Shown here: piece after piece, positions 20,104 through 29,678 of the stretch
Layout: each line of letters begins with the position of its first letter
How positions within the stretch are numbered: position 1 is the first letter of the stretch
Assembly: GCF_030284385.1 (NCBI RefSeq)
Contig: NZ_CP127221.1
Coordinates: 1,302,001-1,366,000 of the forward strand
DNA from: Altererythrobacter rubellus
GTDB taxonomy: Bacteria > Pseudomonadota > Alphaproteobacteria > Sphingomonadales > Sphingomonadaceae
Length of the DNA stretch: 64,000 bases
Direction: 5' to 3'
Made by a program: the position numbers and the translations under genes
Notes under the pieces: generated by a model
What the model saw: the letters and a program-made list of their open reading frames with translations, nothing else
What the model was told of the DNA's origin: nothing
Database searches by the model: none

Positions 20104-21552
20104 TTACCTAAACGGCGGCTCGTTGAACGCGCGCAACTTGCGGCTATGCAAACGGTCGCCTTCATCGCGCAGGTGATTGCAGGCCTCCAAGCCGATCTGG
20201 AGGTGTGCAGCGATCGCTTCCTCGTAGAACTTGTTCGCCTGGCCCGGCAGCTTTATTTCACCATGCAGCGGCTTGTCCGAAACGCATAGCAGCGTGCCGT
20301 AAGGCACTCGGAAACGATAGCCCTGGGCGGCAATAGTGGCGCTTTCCATCTCTACCGCAATAGCGCGGCTTTGCGAGAAACGCTTGGCAGAGCTGGAATA
20401 GTGCAGCTCCCAATTGCGGTCGTCTGTGGTCACGACTGTGCCGGTGCGCATGCGTTGTTTGATGTTGGCACCTTGTACGCCGGAAACTTGTTCCGCCGCG
20501 GCTGCCAGCGCTTGCTGTACTTCGGCAATCGGCGGGATCGGAATTTCGGGAGGTAGGACATTATCCAGCACGTGATCATCACGCAGATAGGCGTGCGCCA
20601 GCACGAAATCGCCGATCTTCTGGCTTGAGCGAACCCCGCCGCAGTGGCCAATCATCATCCAGGCATGAGGGCGCAGCACAGCCAGGTGATCGCAGATTGT
20701 CTTGGCGTTGGACGGTCCCACGCCGATATTGACCAGCGTAATGCCTTTGCCGTCTTCACGAATGAGGTGATAGGCGGGCATCTGGTGTCTGCGCCAGGCA
20801 GTGTCGTTCAGTTGCTCCTGCGCATTGTCGATGCACTCGCTGATATTGAGGCCGCCCGCGCCTGTCAGACTGGTATAACCGCTGCCATCATCCTTGGTGC
20901 AGATTTGCTGCGCGCCCCAGTTTACGAACTCATCGACGTAGCGGTGATAGTTAGTGAACAGGATGAAGTCCTGGAAATCCTCCACGCGCGTGCCAGTGTA
21001 ATGTGCCAACCGCGCAAGCGAGTAATCGGTCCGCAGCCCGTCAAACAGGGACAGCGGCATCGCCTCGTCTTCGTGAAACTCGATCCCGTCCGCCAGCTCG
21101 TCTCCGATTAGCGACAGATCGGTTGAAGGAAAATGCTGCGCGATATCCTGCGGCGCGAAGCCCACCATCGCCGCGCCAGCTTCGCCGTCCAGCACATAGG
21201 GGAAGGGTATCTCCTGCCGTGATTTCCCGACTTCCACCTCGATCTCATATTCATCGGCGATTAGCTCGAGCTGCTCTGCCAGAAACGGAGCGAACAGGTC
21301 AGGACGCGTGACTGTGGTGGTATATGTTCCCTTCGTCTCGAGCCGTCCGAATGCGCGGCTGCGATCATTGATCTCGCTAACTCCCGAATAATGCAATGTG
21401 AGCTGCGGATAGGCATAGCTGCCATCCTCTCGCTTGCGCTGTGGTGGCACTGTGCCGTCACGTCCGAAAGCGATCACGTCTTCACGAAGCGTCGAAACGG
21501 CTTCGTCATAGGTGTGTTGCAATTGTTCGAGAATTTGCGGGATTGGGGTCAT
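20104..21552 (-). CDS. amn: AMP nucleosidase
   Basis: The 482-residue enzyme hydrolyses AMP to adenine and ribose 5-phosphate, a purine salvage step. The N-terminal AMP-nucleosidase domain is followed by a nucleoside-phosphorylase-type C-terminal domain with ITLVNIGVGPSNAKTICDHL, MIGHCGGVRSSQKIGDFVLA and VAVEMESATIAAQGYR. In the last, MESATIA contains the ribose-binding Met-Glu typical of the fold. Length fits the family. A single-gene unit. Confidence 0.95.
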   Translation of the reverse strand: MTPIPQILEQLQHTYDEAVSTLREDVIAFGRDGTVPPQRKREDGSYAYPQLTLHYSGVSEINDRSRAFGRLETKGTYTTTVTRPDLFAPFLAEQLELIADEYEIEVEVGKSRQEIPFPYVLDGEAGAAMVGFAPQDIAQHFPSTDLSLIGDELADGIEFHEDEAMPLSLFDGLRTDYSLARLAHYTGTRVEDFQDFILFTNYHRYVDEFVNWGAQQICTKDDGSGYTSLTGAGGLNISECIDNAQEQLNDTAWRRHQMPAYHLIREDGKGITLVNIGVGPSNAKTICDHLAVLRPHAWMMIGHCGGVRSSQKIGDFVLAHAYLRDDHVLDNVLPPEIPIPPIAEVQQALAAAAEQVSGVQGANIKQRMRTGTVVTTDDRNWELHYSSSAKRFSQSRAIAVEMESATIAAQGYRFRVPYGTLLCVSDKPLHGEIKLPGQANKFYEEAIAAHLQIGLEACNHLRDEGDRLHSRKLRAFNEPPFR

Positions 21553-21622
21553 ACGTTAATCCATATTGTTGTTATTTTACGTTGGAAAGACGGGCCAGCA
21601 TAGCCGGACAGGTCCTTCTTAC

Positions 21623-21650
21623 AAAAAAGGCGCGACCTCTCGGCCGCGCC
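21623..21650 (-). terminator. Rho-independent terminator of the rpsF-rpsR-rplI operon
   Basis: On the minus strand GGCGCGGCC, loop GAGA and GGTCGCGCC form a nine-pair stem with one G-U pair, followed by TTTTTT. It starts 27 bases after the rplI stop. Confidence 0.93.
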
Positions 21651-21676
21651 CCCTTGAGCCAAGAAGTTAGAGCCAA

Positions 21677-22357
21677 TCAGGCTTCATCTTCCTTTGTTTC
21701 TTCAGCAGGCGCTGCCTCTTCGGTTTCTGCATCGGCGGCCGCTTCGATATTCTCGACAGCGGCATCTTCCAGCATGTCAGCAGGGATTTCGCCCGGCTCA
21801 AGACCTGCGTTGTCGATACGGGTATCTGCTGCAGCTTCTTCGATCTCTTTTTGCTCTTCTTCGAAGATCTGCGCGAGAACATCGACGCCTTGGCTTTGCA
21901 GTTCGGCTTCGTCTTCACTGCGCGCCACATTGGCTTTCACAATGACGTGAACCTCTGGGTGCAGGGCAACGGTTACATCGTGCATACCGATCGTCTTGAT
22001 CGGTGCGCCCATGATAACCTGCTTCTTGTCTATCTCATGGCCTTGAGCGGTCAGGCCAGCGACCATGTCACGCACGTTGACTGAACCGTAGAGCTGGCCA
22101 GCGTTGGACGATGCACGCAGCAGAACAACTTCTGCGCCTGCAACTTTTTCGCCCAGCTTTTCAGCTTCGCCGCGCTTTTCAGCGTTTTCTTTTTCCAGAC
22201 GTTCGCGGTTCGCTTCGAAGACCTTCTTATTGGCTTCGTTCGCGCGCAGCGCTTTGTTCTGCGGCAACAGGAAGTTGCGCGCATAACCATCTTTCACGGT
22301 AACAACGTCACCGATCGTGCCCAGCTTCTCGATACGTTCGAGGAGAATGATATCCAT
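21677..22357 (-). CDS. rplI: 50S ribosomal protein L9 with long acidic C-terminal tail
   Basis: L9 spans the base of the L1 stalk and helps keep reading frame. Residues 1-~155 are ordinary L9: [19 protein letters not shown], the N-terminal RNA-binding domain, the connecting helix and a C-terminal domain ending [18 protein letters not shown]. About 70 further residues are Glu/Ala/Asp-rich ([15 protein letters not shown] to EETKEDEA) with no basic RNA-binding character. Sphingomonad L9 proteins often have such tails. Third gene of rpsF-rpsR-rplI, followed by a strong terminator. Confidence 0.96.
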   Translation of the reverse strand: MDIILLERIEKLGTIGDVVTVKDGYARNFLLPQNKALRANEANKKVFEANRERLEKENAEKRGEAEKLGEKVAGAEVVLLRASSNAGQLYGSVNVRDMVAGLTAQGHEIDKKQVIMGAPIKTIGMHDVTVALHPEVHVIVKANVARSEDEAELQSQGVDVLAQIFEEEQKEIEEAAADTRIDNAGLEPGEIPADMLEDAAVENIEAAADAETEEAAPAEETKEDEA

Positions 22358-22371
22358 GTCGTCTTCTCCTC

Positions 22372-22596
22372 TTACTTAACAATGTACGGCAGCAGGCCGA
22401 TGTGGCGCGCGCGCTTGATCGCCTTGGCGAGTTCGCGTTGCTTTTTCGCGCTGACGGCGGTGATGCGGCTTGGGACAATCTTGCCACGCTCGGACATGAA
22501 GCCCTGCAGCAAGCGAGTGTCTTTGTAATCGATTTTCGGCGCACCTTCACCCGCGAACGGGCAGGATTTGCGGCGACGGAAGAAAGGACGTGCCAT
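22372..22596 (-). CDS. rpsR: 30S ribosomal protein S18
   Basis: The 74-residue basic protein has the S18 core [20 protein letters not shown] then [20 protein letters not shown]. It binds 16S rRNA in the platform together with S6. Its start overlaps the rpsF stop by one base (TAATG), indicating translational coupling. Confidence 0.97.
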   Translation of the reverse strand: MARPFFRRRKSCPFAGEGAPKIDYKDTRLLQGFMSERGKIVPSRITAVSAKKQRELAKAIKRARHIGLLPYIVK

Positions 22597-22961
22597 TAGT
22601 CGCGCTCCTCACGGTCAGAGCGACGCTTACGGTCGCGGTCATTCTTGCGCATCATGACAGACGGGCCTTCTTCGTGCTCGTCAACGCGGATCGTCATATA
22701 ACGGATCACGTCTTCGTTGATACGGGTTTGGCGCTCCAGCTCTTCAACAACGCTGCCCGGGGCATCGATGTTCAACAGCACAAAGTGTGCCTTGCGGTTG
22801 CGGTCAATCTTGTAGGCGAGGGATTTAAGGCCCCAGGTCTCGGTTTTGGTAACCTTGCCTTCGTTCTGCTCGACGATTTCGGTCGCCGAAGCCGCCAGCG
22901 CATCGACTTGAGCCTGGCTCAGGTCCTGACGCGCGAGAAAGACATGCTCATAGAGAGCCAT
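22596..22961 (-). CDS. rpsF: 30S ribosomal protein S6
   Basis: The 121-residue protein begins [20 protein letters not shown], has the RRM-like S6 core ([20 protein letters not shown]) and ends in a charged tail ([13 protein letters not shown]). It binds S18 on the 30S platform. ATG 22961 is chosen because it is the conserved beginning and follows AAAGGAAG; the frame further upstream is not S6. First gene of rpsF-rpsR-rplI, divergent from the DUF808 gene. Confidence 0.96.
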   Translation of the reverse strand: MALYEHVFLARQDLSQAQVDALAASATEIVEQNEGKVTKTETWGLKSLAYKIDRNRKAHFVLLNIDAPGSVVEELERQTRINEDVIRYMTIRVDEHEEGPSVMMRKNDRDRKRRSDREERD

Positions 22962-23165
22962 CTTGCTTCCTTTCAATTTATGCCGATCGTTGGCTAATCC
23001 CGCGCGGATCGCAGGGCCCCTCCGGCTTTCTTCACAAACACCCCCATATCGGCACTCCGACGCAAGGGATGCGCGCACATAACGGTTTTGACCGCGAATG
23101 CAAGCCTTGCGATGCGCGCAAAGCAAGGGCAGGGCAGGCGCAGCAATTCAAGAGGGAGATACGCT

Positions 23166-24134
23166 TTGCCGGGTGGTTTAATGGCTTTGCTGGACGATGT
23201 CGCGGTAATTGCGCGGGCGGCAGCGGCTTCTATCGATGATGTAAGCATTGCCGCGAGCAAGGCGGGGACCAAGGCCGCAGGTGTTGTGATCGATGATGCG
23301 GCGGTAACGCCCGGTTATGTGACCGGGCTAAGCCCGAAGCGCGAACTGCCTATCATTTGGAGCATCACCAAGGGTAGCTTGAAGAACAAGCTCCTGATCT
23401 TGTTGCCGGGCGCGCTGGCGTTGAGCTGGTTTTTGCCGCAAGCGATCATCTTTCTGCTGATGCTTGGCGGTGGCTATCTGTGCTTCGAAGGCGCGGAAAA
23501 GGTTATGGAGAAGCTGGGCGGAGCAAAACACGGGAAGACCGTGGATGATGAGATCAAAGACCCTGCGAAGTTCGAGCAGGAGCGGATCAACGGCGCAATC
23601 CGAACCGACCTTATCCTGTCAGCTGAAATCATGGCGATTTCACTGAACGAGATAGCGACCATCAGTGAAAGTTTCTGGGTGCGCGCGGCGGCGCTTGCGC
23701 TGGTGGGTATTGCGATCACGATTGCGGTCTACGGCGCAGTCGCGTTGATCGTGAAGATGGACGATGTCGGGCTGCAACTGGTTCAGCGCAAGAGCGGTTT
23801 TGCGCTGACTTTCGGTTATTTCTTGTTGCAGGCGATGCCCAAGTTGTTGGTCGCGCTGTCCTTCGTCGGGACCATCGCCATGCTGTGGGTTGGCGGGGGA
23901 ATAATCCTGCATGGCACGCATGAAATCGGGTTCCATTTGTTTTCGGATCTGGCGCATGGCGCCGAACATGCGGTTGCCGGTATGACAGGGGCCATGGGCG
24001 GAGTGTTTGGCTGGCTGACATATGCCGGGGTCTCGGCGATTTTCGGGTTGATCCTGGGCGCGGTCATCGCCTTTGCGCTGCACAATGTCGCGCATATGGG
24101 TCATGGATTTGGCAAGAATGCGGAGGCCCATTGA
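23166..24134 (+). CDS. DUF808-family inner-membrane protein (YedI-like)
   Basis: The protein of about 322 residues starts MPGGLMALLDDVAVIARAA and continues GLSPKRELPIIWSITKGSL, LCFEGAEKVMEKL and about six hydrophobic helices. This matches the DUF808/YedI family in order and length; no biochemical function is established. I use the TTG at 23166 because GGGAG stands seven bases before it and the resulting start resembles the YedI beginning (...LLTLLDDIA). ATG 23181 would shorten it by five residues. The stop overlaps the next gene's ATG by one base. Confidence 0.85.
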   Translation: MPGGLMALLDDVAVIARAAAASIDDVSIAASKAGTKAAGVVIDDAAVTPGYVTGLSPKRELPIIWSITKGSLKNKLLILLPGALALSWFLPQAIIFLLMLGGGYLCFEGAEKVMEKLGGAKHGKTVDDEIKDPAKFEQERINGAIRTDLILSAEIMAISLNEIATISESFWVRAAALALVGIAITIAVYGAVALIVKMDDVGLQLVQRKSGFALTFGYFLLQAMPKLLVALSFVGTIAMLWVGGGIILHGTHEIGFHLFSDLAHGAEHAVAGMTGAMGGVFGWLTYAGVSAIFGLILGAVIAFALHNVAHMGHGFGKNAEAH

Positions 24135-24787
24135 TGAGCGCCAAGCCAACACTTTACACATGCGCGCGTTCACGCGGGCTGCGCGCGACATGGGCTGCGG
24201 AAGAAGCAGGCGTCGATATCGACCTGAAAATTTTGCCGTTCCCGCCGCGCTACCTCGCGCCTGAATATCTGGAGATAAATCCGTTGGGCACTGTACCCAT
24301 GCTGGTTGATGGTGATGCGCAGATGACCGAAAGCTGCGCCATCGCGCATTATCTGGCGAGCAAGGACGGGCCGAGTGACCTGGTCATCGCGCCGGGCGAG
24401 GTCGATTACGCGCAATATTGCGATTTCACTTATCACGCGGATGCCACGATCACTTTTCCGCAAACGGTCTATATGCGGTTCGCGATCTTCGAAAAGGGCA
24501 AGGGCTGGGCCGAAGCGGGCGAGGCCTATGCCAAATGGTTCTGGAAACGATTGGTGAAGCTGGAGCAGCGGCTGGATGGGCGTGAGTATTTGTGCGCCGA
24601 CCGGTTCACCGTGGCGGATATCTGCTGTGGCTATGCGCTGATCCTGGCGAAGAGCGTCGGGCTGGATGAGGGCGTGCCGGATAGTCTTAAGGCCTATCGT
24701 GACCGGCTAACCTCGCGCGACGCCTACCAACGCGCCTTTGCCCGCGAAGAGGAAGGGCGGAAGGCACTGGAAAGCAGTGGGAACTGA
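24134..24787 (+). CDS. Glutathione S-transferase family protein
   Basis: The 217-residue protein has an N-terminal thioredoxin-like half (LYTCARSRGLRATWAAEEA, NPLGTVPMLVDGD, MTESCAIAHYLA) and a C-terminal helical half (GREYLCADRFTVADICCGYA). The NPxGxVP cis-proline and the ES-CAI glutathione-binding segment are intact. C11 and S13 sit where the catalytic Ser/Cys is expected. The substrate is unknown. It is translationally coupled to the DUF808 gene. Just after its stop, AATGTCTGCTTTT at 24787-24799 resembles one arm of the palindromes near 34 kb. Confidence 0.88.
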   Translation: MSAKPTLYTCARSRGLRATWAAEEAGVDIDLKILPFPPRYLAPEYLEINPLGTVPMLVDGDAQMTESCAIAHYLASKDGPSDLVIAPGEVDYAQYCDFTYHADATITFPQTVYMRFAIFEKGKGWAEAGEAYAKWFWKRLVKLEQRLDGREYLCADRFTVADICCGYALILAKSVGLDEGVPDSLKAYRDRLTSRDAYQRAFAREEEGRKALESSGN

Positions 24788-24842
24788 ATGTCTGCTTTTC
24801 GCTGGCGAGGGCTAATTCTGGTCCTAGTTTACAACAACGATC

Positions 24843-26369
24843 CTAGGCCGCCTGATCGGGCGTGACCGGGCGCTGGCTTAGCTCCAGCCGCTGCAATTTG
24901 CCCAACATGTCGCGAGGTAACTGGTCAACAAACTCGATGTAGCGCGGGCGCTTGTATCCTGCGATCTGTGACTTGAATCGCGTGGTAATTTCCTCCCGGG
25001 TTAGCTCCATTCCGGGTTTCAGCACAACGAAGGCTTTTACCGCTTCGCCCCATTGTTGGTCCGGCACGCCGCAGCATCCCGCATCGGCGACTTCATTCAT
25101 CCCTTGGAACACCGCATCGACTTCGGCTGGATAGACATTTTCGCCGCCGGTCTTGATCAGCTCCTTTGACCGGCCAAGCAGATAGACAAGCCCGTGCTCG
25201 TCCATCGTGCCCAGATCGCCGCTGCGCAGCCAGCCATGGCCGAGCGCGGCTTCGGTCGCATCAGGATTTCGCCAATATCCCAGCATCACAGTTGGCCCGC
25301 GCATGCAGATTTCGCCTTCTTCGCCGGGGGGCAGCTGGTTGCCATCCGGATCAAGCATTGTGAATTCGACATGCGGCATGGCCCAGCCGATCGAGCGCGG
25401 GTGATTACACATGTCGGGATAGTCGATGGCGGTGGCAAAACCGCAAATCTCGGTCTGGCCATATCCGCCAACCACCTCGCAATCCCATTCCTGGCCGAGG
25501 AATTCGTAGAGCGGGACAAAGCCCGGGCCAGCGCCGCCGGTGTAATTCGTCAGCGGGATCGCGCCATCGCGCAGCGGCTCCATCGCGCGCCATGGCAACA
25601 GAATTTGCGGGAAGGCGCTGGTGGTGGTGCAATCCTCACGGTGGAGCAGGTCGAGCATAGCCGCCGCGTCATCATCGCGCCCGGCAAACACCATCGCTCC
25701 GCCGCAAGCAATCATCGCCGCTATCTGTTGCATGCCCACGACATGGAACAGTGGGTTAACCGAGAGCAAGCGCTCGCGATGCATCCAGCCGCGGCGGGTG
25801 CACATGCCGAGCGCGGACGTTGCGACCGCGCTGGAGGCTTGCAGGCACCCCTTGGGCCGCCCCGTCGTGCCACTGGTATACATCATGTATAGAGGGCGAT
25901 CGGGCGTTAGTTGAGGCAGCGTCTGGCGTGGCTGATCACTGGCGACGATGCTTTCGAACGCGCTTTGTGGATAGTGTTGCTCATCGACCAGCACCACTTC
26001 GCCGGCTTCGCTCTCACCAAGGAGGTGCTTGAAGCGCGCATTGGCGAACGTCAGGCTCGGCTCGGCATTGCCCATGATCCAGCCGATCTCGCCCGGGGCG
26101 AGCCGCCAGTTGAGCAGCACCGCAATCGCGCCGATCCGCCCGCAAGCGAGCAGAGAGGTGACAAATGGCGTACCATCGGTGAGGAGAAGCGCGACACGAT
26201 CGCCCGCTCCAATACCTTTTGCGAGCAGCCAATGCGCAAGGTTCTCTACCCGCTGGTCGAGTTCGGCCCAGGTCAATCGTTGCAAGCCATCCACTGTCAC
26301 TTCGCGGTTCGCGAGCCGCAGCGCATTGGCGCGGAACAGCGTGTCGAGGGAGAAATCGCGTGGTGTCAT
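24843..26369 (-). CDS. AMP-dependent acyl-CoA synthetase/ligase
   Basis: The 508-residue adenylate-forming enzyme activates a carboxylic acid as the acyl-AMP and transfers it to CoA. Seen motifs are MYTSGTTGRPKG (A3, phosphate loop), GYGQTEICGFA (A5), LRSGDLGTMDEHGLVYLLGR (A7-A8), ELIKTGGENVYPAEV, and a C-terminal PRDMLGKLQRLEL carrying the catalytic lysine. The substrate is unclear; the sequence resembles crotonobetaine/fatty-acid type ligases. It ends convergent with the GST and starts 22 bases after the stop of the Mur ligase gene on the same strand. Confidence 0.9.
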   Translation of the reverse strand: MTPRDFSLDTLFRANALRLANREVTVDGLQRLTWAELDQRVENLAHWLLAKGIGAGDRVALLLTDGTPFVTSLLACGRIGAIAVLLNWRLAPGEIGWIMGNAEPSLTFANARFKHLLGESEAGEVVLVDEQHYPQSAFESIVASDQPRQTLPQLTPDRPLYMMYTSGTTGRPKGCLQASSAVATSALGMCTRRGWMHRERLLSVNPLFHVVGMQQIAAMIACGGAMVFAGRDDDAAAMLDLLHREDCTTTSAFPQILLPWRAMEPLRDGAIPLTNYTGGAGPGFVPLYEFLGQEWDCEVVGGYGQTEICGFATAIDYPDMCNHPRSIGWAMPHVEFTMLDPDGNQLPPGEEGEICMRGPTVMLGYWRNPDATEAALGHGWLRSGDLGTMDEHGLVYLLGRSKELIKTGGENVYPAEVDAVFQGMNEVADAGCCGVPDQQWGEAVKAFVVLKPGMELTREEITTRFKSQIAGYKRPRYIEFVDQLPRDMLGKLQRLELSQRPVTPDQAA

Positions 26370-26391
26370 TCAGGCGGGTTAGCCGCCTGCG

Positions 26392-27831
26392 TCAATCTGC
26401 TCCATCATCGATTTTGCTCAGGATGGAGCGGGCAAAGCTTGTCAGCGTGTCGTCCCGCGCGCCCATCACCACGATCCGGTCGCCCGGTTGAGCGATTTGG
26501 GCAATCCTTGTGCCGCATTCCTCACGCGATGCGATGTGCTCTGCTGTTCCGCCCGCGTCTGTGATCATCGCGATGATCCGCTCGGTGCCTTCGCTGCGGT
26601 CGACCGTGCCGCCGAAATAGACCGGATCGCACATGATCGCGATGTCGTCGGCGTCCAGTTCACGGGCGAAAGTCTCGGCCAGTTCCGCGCCCATCTGGCG
26701 AAGCGGACCGTATCCATGCGGCTGGAAAAATGCGATCACGCGGCCGGGAGATGACTTGAGCGTGCGCAATGTCGCGGCGCATTTCTCCGGATTGTGGCCG
26801 AAATCGTCGATCACGGTCACGCCACTGCGCGAAGTGCCGATGATATCGAAACGGCGGGCCAATCCCGCAAAGCTCGCCAGCGCTTCTACCGCCACGCCAA
26901 CCGGCACGCCTGCACAGGCTGCGCCTGCAATCGCGGCGAGTGCATTCGAGAGATTGTGCCGCCCAGGCATATGCAGGACCAGAGGGTGTTCACTGCCATC
27001 GTGGCGGTCCACCACCACGGCGGCTTGCCGGATCGGGCCATCGGCAATGCTCCCCGGCACGATGCCGATTTGCGCTTTTTCCTGTTCGATTCCGAAGGTG
27101 ATCACTTCCTTTGCATGCGGTAGCAGTGCGAGCGCCTCTGCATCGTCGGCATTGATTGCGGCGATCCGGCTGCGGTGAAGATATTCCGCGAAAAGCACGC
27201 GCAGTTCGTCCATGCTCTTGTGGTCGAGGCTGACGTTTAGCAACACGCCGACAGCAGGGCGATAGAGCGCGATCGAACCGTCGCTTTCATCTACTTCGCT
27301 GACGTAAATGCTGCGTCCGCCCACAACCGCGCTGGCAATCGGGTGATCTTCAGTGACGAAGTTCTTCACCACCGCGCCGTTCATGATCGTTGGCCCGCGG
27401 CCCGCGGCATGCATGATCCAGCCTAGCATGCCGGTAACGGTCGATTTGCCGCTGGTGCCGGCAATCGCGATCCCCGCACCGCTGGTGTTGAACAGGATAG
27501 AGTTCAATTCTGCGCGGGTCAGCTTCAAGCAGCCAAGCTCTTTCGCCCGCACCATTTCGGGCACGGTGTCTTCCACTGCGGCGGAAGCGACGAGGATTTG
27601 ATCCTTGGAGGTGATCCCGCTGCCATCTTGCGAGAACAGCTTGAAACCCTGAGCTTCGAGCGCAGCAAATTTCTCAGGCGTGCGGCCCTGATCACGCGAA
27701 CGGTCAGAGCCTGCCACTTTCGCGCCTTGCCCGGCCAGGATTTGCGCCAGCGGCAGCATGCCTGAACCGCCAATCCCGCAAAAGAAAAAGGGACGCTGCA
27801 ATAATTCGTCATAGGTGGGGAATTCACTCAT
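26392..27831 (-). CDS. mpl: Mur ligase, Mpl/MurC-like (UDP-MurNAc peptide ligase)
   Basis: The 479-residue protein has the Rossmann start FFFCGIGGSGMLPLAQ and the ATP loop IAGTSGKSTVTG. It continues with VSEVDESDGS, NVSLDHKSM (Mg/ATP region) and a C-terminal VIDDFGHNPEKCAATL. GTSGKST with a serine, and sequence closer to recycling ligases than to MurC of the dcw cluster, suggest Mpl. Mpl joins the recovered tripeptide L-Ala-gamma-D-Glu-mDAP to UDP-MurNAc. MurC itself cannot be excluded. The divergent LD-carboxypeptidase supports a recycling role. Start ATG 27831 (MSEFPTYDEL) is the conserved beginning. Confidence 0.75.
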   Translation of the reverse strand: MSEFPTYDELLQRPFFFCGIGGSGMLPLAQILAGQGAKVAGSDRSRDQGRTPEKFAALEAQGFKLFSQDGSGITSKDQILVASAAVEDTVPEMVRAKELGCLKLTRAELNSILFNTSGAGIAIAGTSGKSTVTGMLGWIMHAAGRGPTIMNGAVVKNFVTEDHPIASAVVGGRSIYVSEVDESDGSIALYRPAVGVLLNVSLDHKSMDELRVLFAEYLHRSRIAAINADDAEALALLPHAKEVITFGIEQEKAQIGIVPGSIADGPIRQAAVVVDRHDGSEHPLVLHMPGRHNLSNALAAIAGAACAGVPVGVAVEALASFAGLARRFDIIGTSRSGVTVIDDFGHNPEKCAATLRTLKSSPGRVIAFFQPHGYGPLRQMGAELAETFARELDADDIAIMCDPVYFGGTVDRSEGTERIIAMITDAGGTAEHIASREECGTRIAQIAQPGDRIVVMGARDDTLTSFARSILSKIDDGAD

Positions 27832-27884
27832 ACGCGGTGCGGTATTGAGTTGTGCGCAGCAAGACAAGCGGGCACAGTAGCAAG

Positions 27885-28715
27885 ATGACCAGAATTGCTG
27901 TCTGTGCACCTGCCACTGCGATCACCCGCGAGCATGCCGAAGCGGCCGAAGCGCTGGTGGCTGACGAATTTCCGCAGCATTCGATCCATTTTCACGAGCA
28001 GTGCTTTCTGGGCGCCGGGCATTTCGCGGGAACGGATATCGAGCGGCTCGAAGCCTTGGTCGAATTGGCCAATGACCCGCAATATGACGCTATCTGGTTC
28101 GCCAAGGGCGGTTATGGTTCCAACCGGATTGCAGAAGCCGCTGTTGCCCGAATGAACGCGGCTGCACGCGCGAAGACTTATGTCGGCTTTTCCGACATGG
28201 GTTATTTGCTCGCAGCCTTCTATCGGCACGGCATCGGCCAACCGGTCCACGGCTCGATGCCGGTCAGCGCGCGAAGCCAGACTGGCCGCGAAGCAGTGCG
28301 GCGCGTGTTGCGCTGGTTCTCGGGTGATGGCAGCGGGCTGGAGCCGAGCCTTGATGGGCAAACTCCCGCAGTTGCATTTAACCTCATCACGCTTGCGATG
28401 ATCGTCGGGACACCACTGATGCCCAAGCTGGACGGGCATGTCGTGATGGTCGAGGAAGTGAGCGAACATCTCTATTCGGTTGACCGGCTGTTTTTCCACA
28501 TCGCCAATGCGCTGCCCCGGATTGCGGGCTTGAGGTTGGGCAGCGTTACCGCTGTTCCTGAGAATGATCGCGAATTCGGGCAAGAAGCTGAAGATATTAC
28601 CAAATTCTGGTGCGCGCGAGCCGGAATACCCTATCTTGGACGGGCACAGATTGGCCATACGGCAGAGAACCGGATTGTGCCCTTTGGCCTTGCGAGTCCG
28701 CCGACCGGCGACTAA
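27885..28715 (+). CDS. ldcA: LD-carboxypeptidase, S66 family
   Basis: The 276-residue protein resembles LdcA, which trims the terminal D-Ala from murein tetrapeptides in the cytoplasm. The nucleophile serine is in VGFSDMGYLLAAF. The Glu and His of the Ser-Glu-His triad are probably in MVEEVSEHLYSVDR and AQIGHTAENRIVPFG. No signal peptide is present, as expected for recycling. It is divergent from the Mpl-like ligase with 53 bases between starts, so they likely share a regulatory region. LdcA makes the tripeptide that Mpl uses. Confidence 0.85.
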   Translation: MTRIAVCAPATAITREHAEAAEALVADEFPQHSIHFHEQCFLGAGHFAGTDIERLEALVELANDPQYDAIWFAKGGYGSNRIAEAAVARMNAAARAKTYVGFSDMGYLLAAFYRHGIGQPVHGSMPVSARSQTGREAVRRVLRWFSGDGSGLEPSLDGQTPAVAFNLITLAMIVGTPLMPKLDGHVVMVEEVSEHLYSVDRLFFHIANALPRIAGLRLGSVTAVPENDREFGQEAEDITKFWCARAGIPYLGRAQIGHTAENRIVPFGLASPPTGD

Positions 28716-28739
28716 CCGGCTCCGCAAGAGGAGACGTTG

Positions 28740-29678
28740 ATGAGAGCTTTCATTTTTCCAGGGCAGGGCAGCCAGAAGGTTGGCATGGGTGCCGAACTTA
28801 CTGAAGCCAGCGTTGCCGCGCGTGAGGTTTTCGAAGAGGTAGATGAAGCGCTGTCGCAAAAGCTTTCCGCGATCATGCGCGACGGCCCCGAAGATCAGCT
28901 GACACTTACTGAAAACGCTCAGCCCGCGATCATGGCCAATGCGATTGCGACCTTGCGTGTGCTTGAGCGCGAATTCGGCGTGTCGCTGGCAGAGAAGGGC
29001 TCTTGCGTGGCAGGCCATTCGCTGGGCGAATATTCGGCGCTGTGTGCGGTTGGCGCATTCTCGCTGGCTGACACTGCGCGGCTGCTGAAACTGCGCGGGC
29101 AGGCGATGCAAGCAGCTGTTCCGGTTGGTGTGGGCGCGATGGCGGCCTTGCTTGGTGCTGACATCGATAAAGCTACTGCCTTGGCTGAAGCTGCCGCTGA
29201 CGGGGAAGTCTGCGAGGTTGCCAATGACAACGACCCAACTCAGGTCGTGATCAGTGGCCATAGAGGCGCGATTGACCGCGCGATTGCGCTTACCAAAGAG
29301 CACGGCATCAAGCGCGGGATTGCGTTGCCGGTGTCCGCACCCTTCCATTGTTCGCTGATGCAGCCTGCAGCTGACCGTATGGCCGAAGCCTTGGCAGCGA
29401 CACCACCGGGCGCATTCAGCTTACCGGTTTTTGCCAATGTGACGGCGGCGAAGGTCACCGATCCGGCAGAGGAACAGCGCTTGCTGGTGGAACAGGTTAC
29501 CGGCCGGGTTCGCTGGCGTGAAAGCGTGCTGGCAATGCGCGATGACGAGGTGGAGCACTTCGTTGAATTGGGTGGTAAGGTGCTTGGGCCGATGGTTGGC
29601 CGGATAGACAAGGTAGCTTCAACTTCCAGCCTTATCACAATGGAAGATATAGAGAATTTTGCGAAGGAGATCGCCTGA
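28740..29678 (+). CDS. fabD: Malonyl-CoA:acyl carrier protein transacylase
   Basis: The 312-residue enzyme loads malonyl groups on ACP for fatty-acid synthesis. It begins MRAFIFPGQGSQKVGMG and has the active-site serine in AGHSLGEYSALCAVGA. LKLRGQAMQAAVPVGVG carries the conserved Arg, and SAPFHCSLMQPA carries the catalytic His. ATG 28740 follows AAGAGGAG; the preceding TTG is not needed. It overlaps fabG by one base, so the two are translationally coupled. Confidence 0.97.
   Translation: MRAFIFPGQGSQKVGMGAELTEASVAAREVFEEVDEALSQKLSAIMRDGPEDQLTLTENAQPAIMANAIATLRVLEREFGVSLAEKGSCVAGHSLGEYSALCAVGAFSLADTARLLKLRGQAMQAAVPVGVGAMAALLGADIDKATALAEAAADGEVCEVANDNDPTQVVISGHRGAIDRAIALTKEHGIKRGIALPVSAPFHCSLMQPAADRMAEALAATPPGAFSLPVFANVTAAKVTDPAEEQRLLVEQVTGRVRWRESVLAMRDDEVEHFVELGGKVLGPMVGRIDKVASTSSLITMEDIENFAKEIA

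Noticed and set aside
27828..29348. 506-codon minus-strand frame opposite ldcA and fabD
   Set aside because: It spans two intact, motif-bearing genes and shows no recognisable domain.
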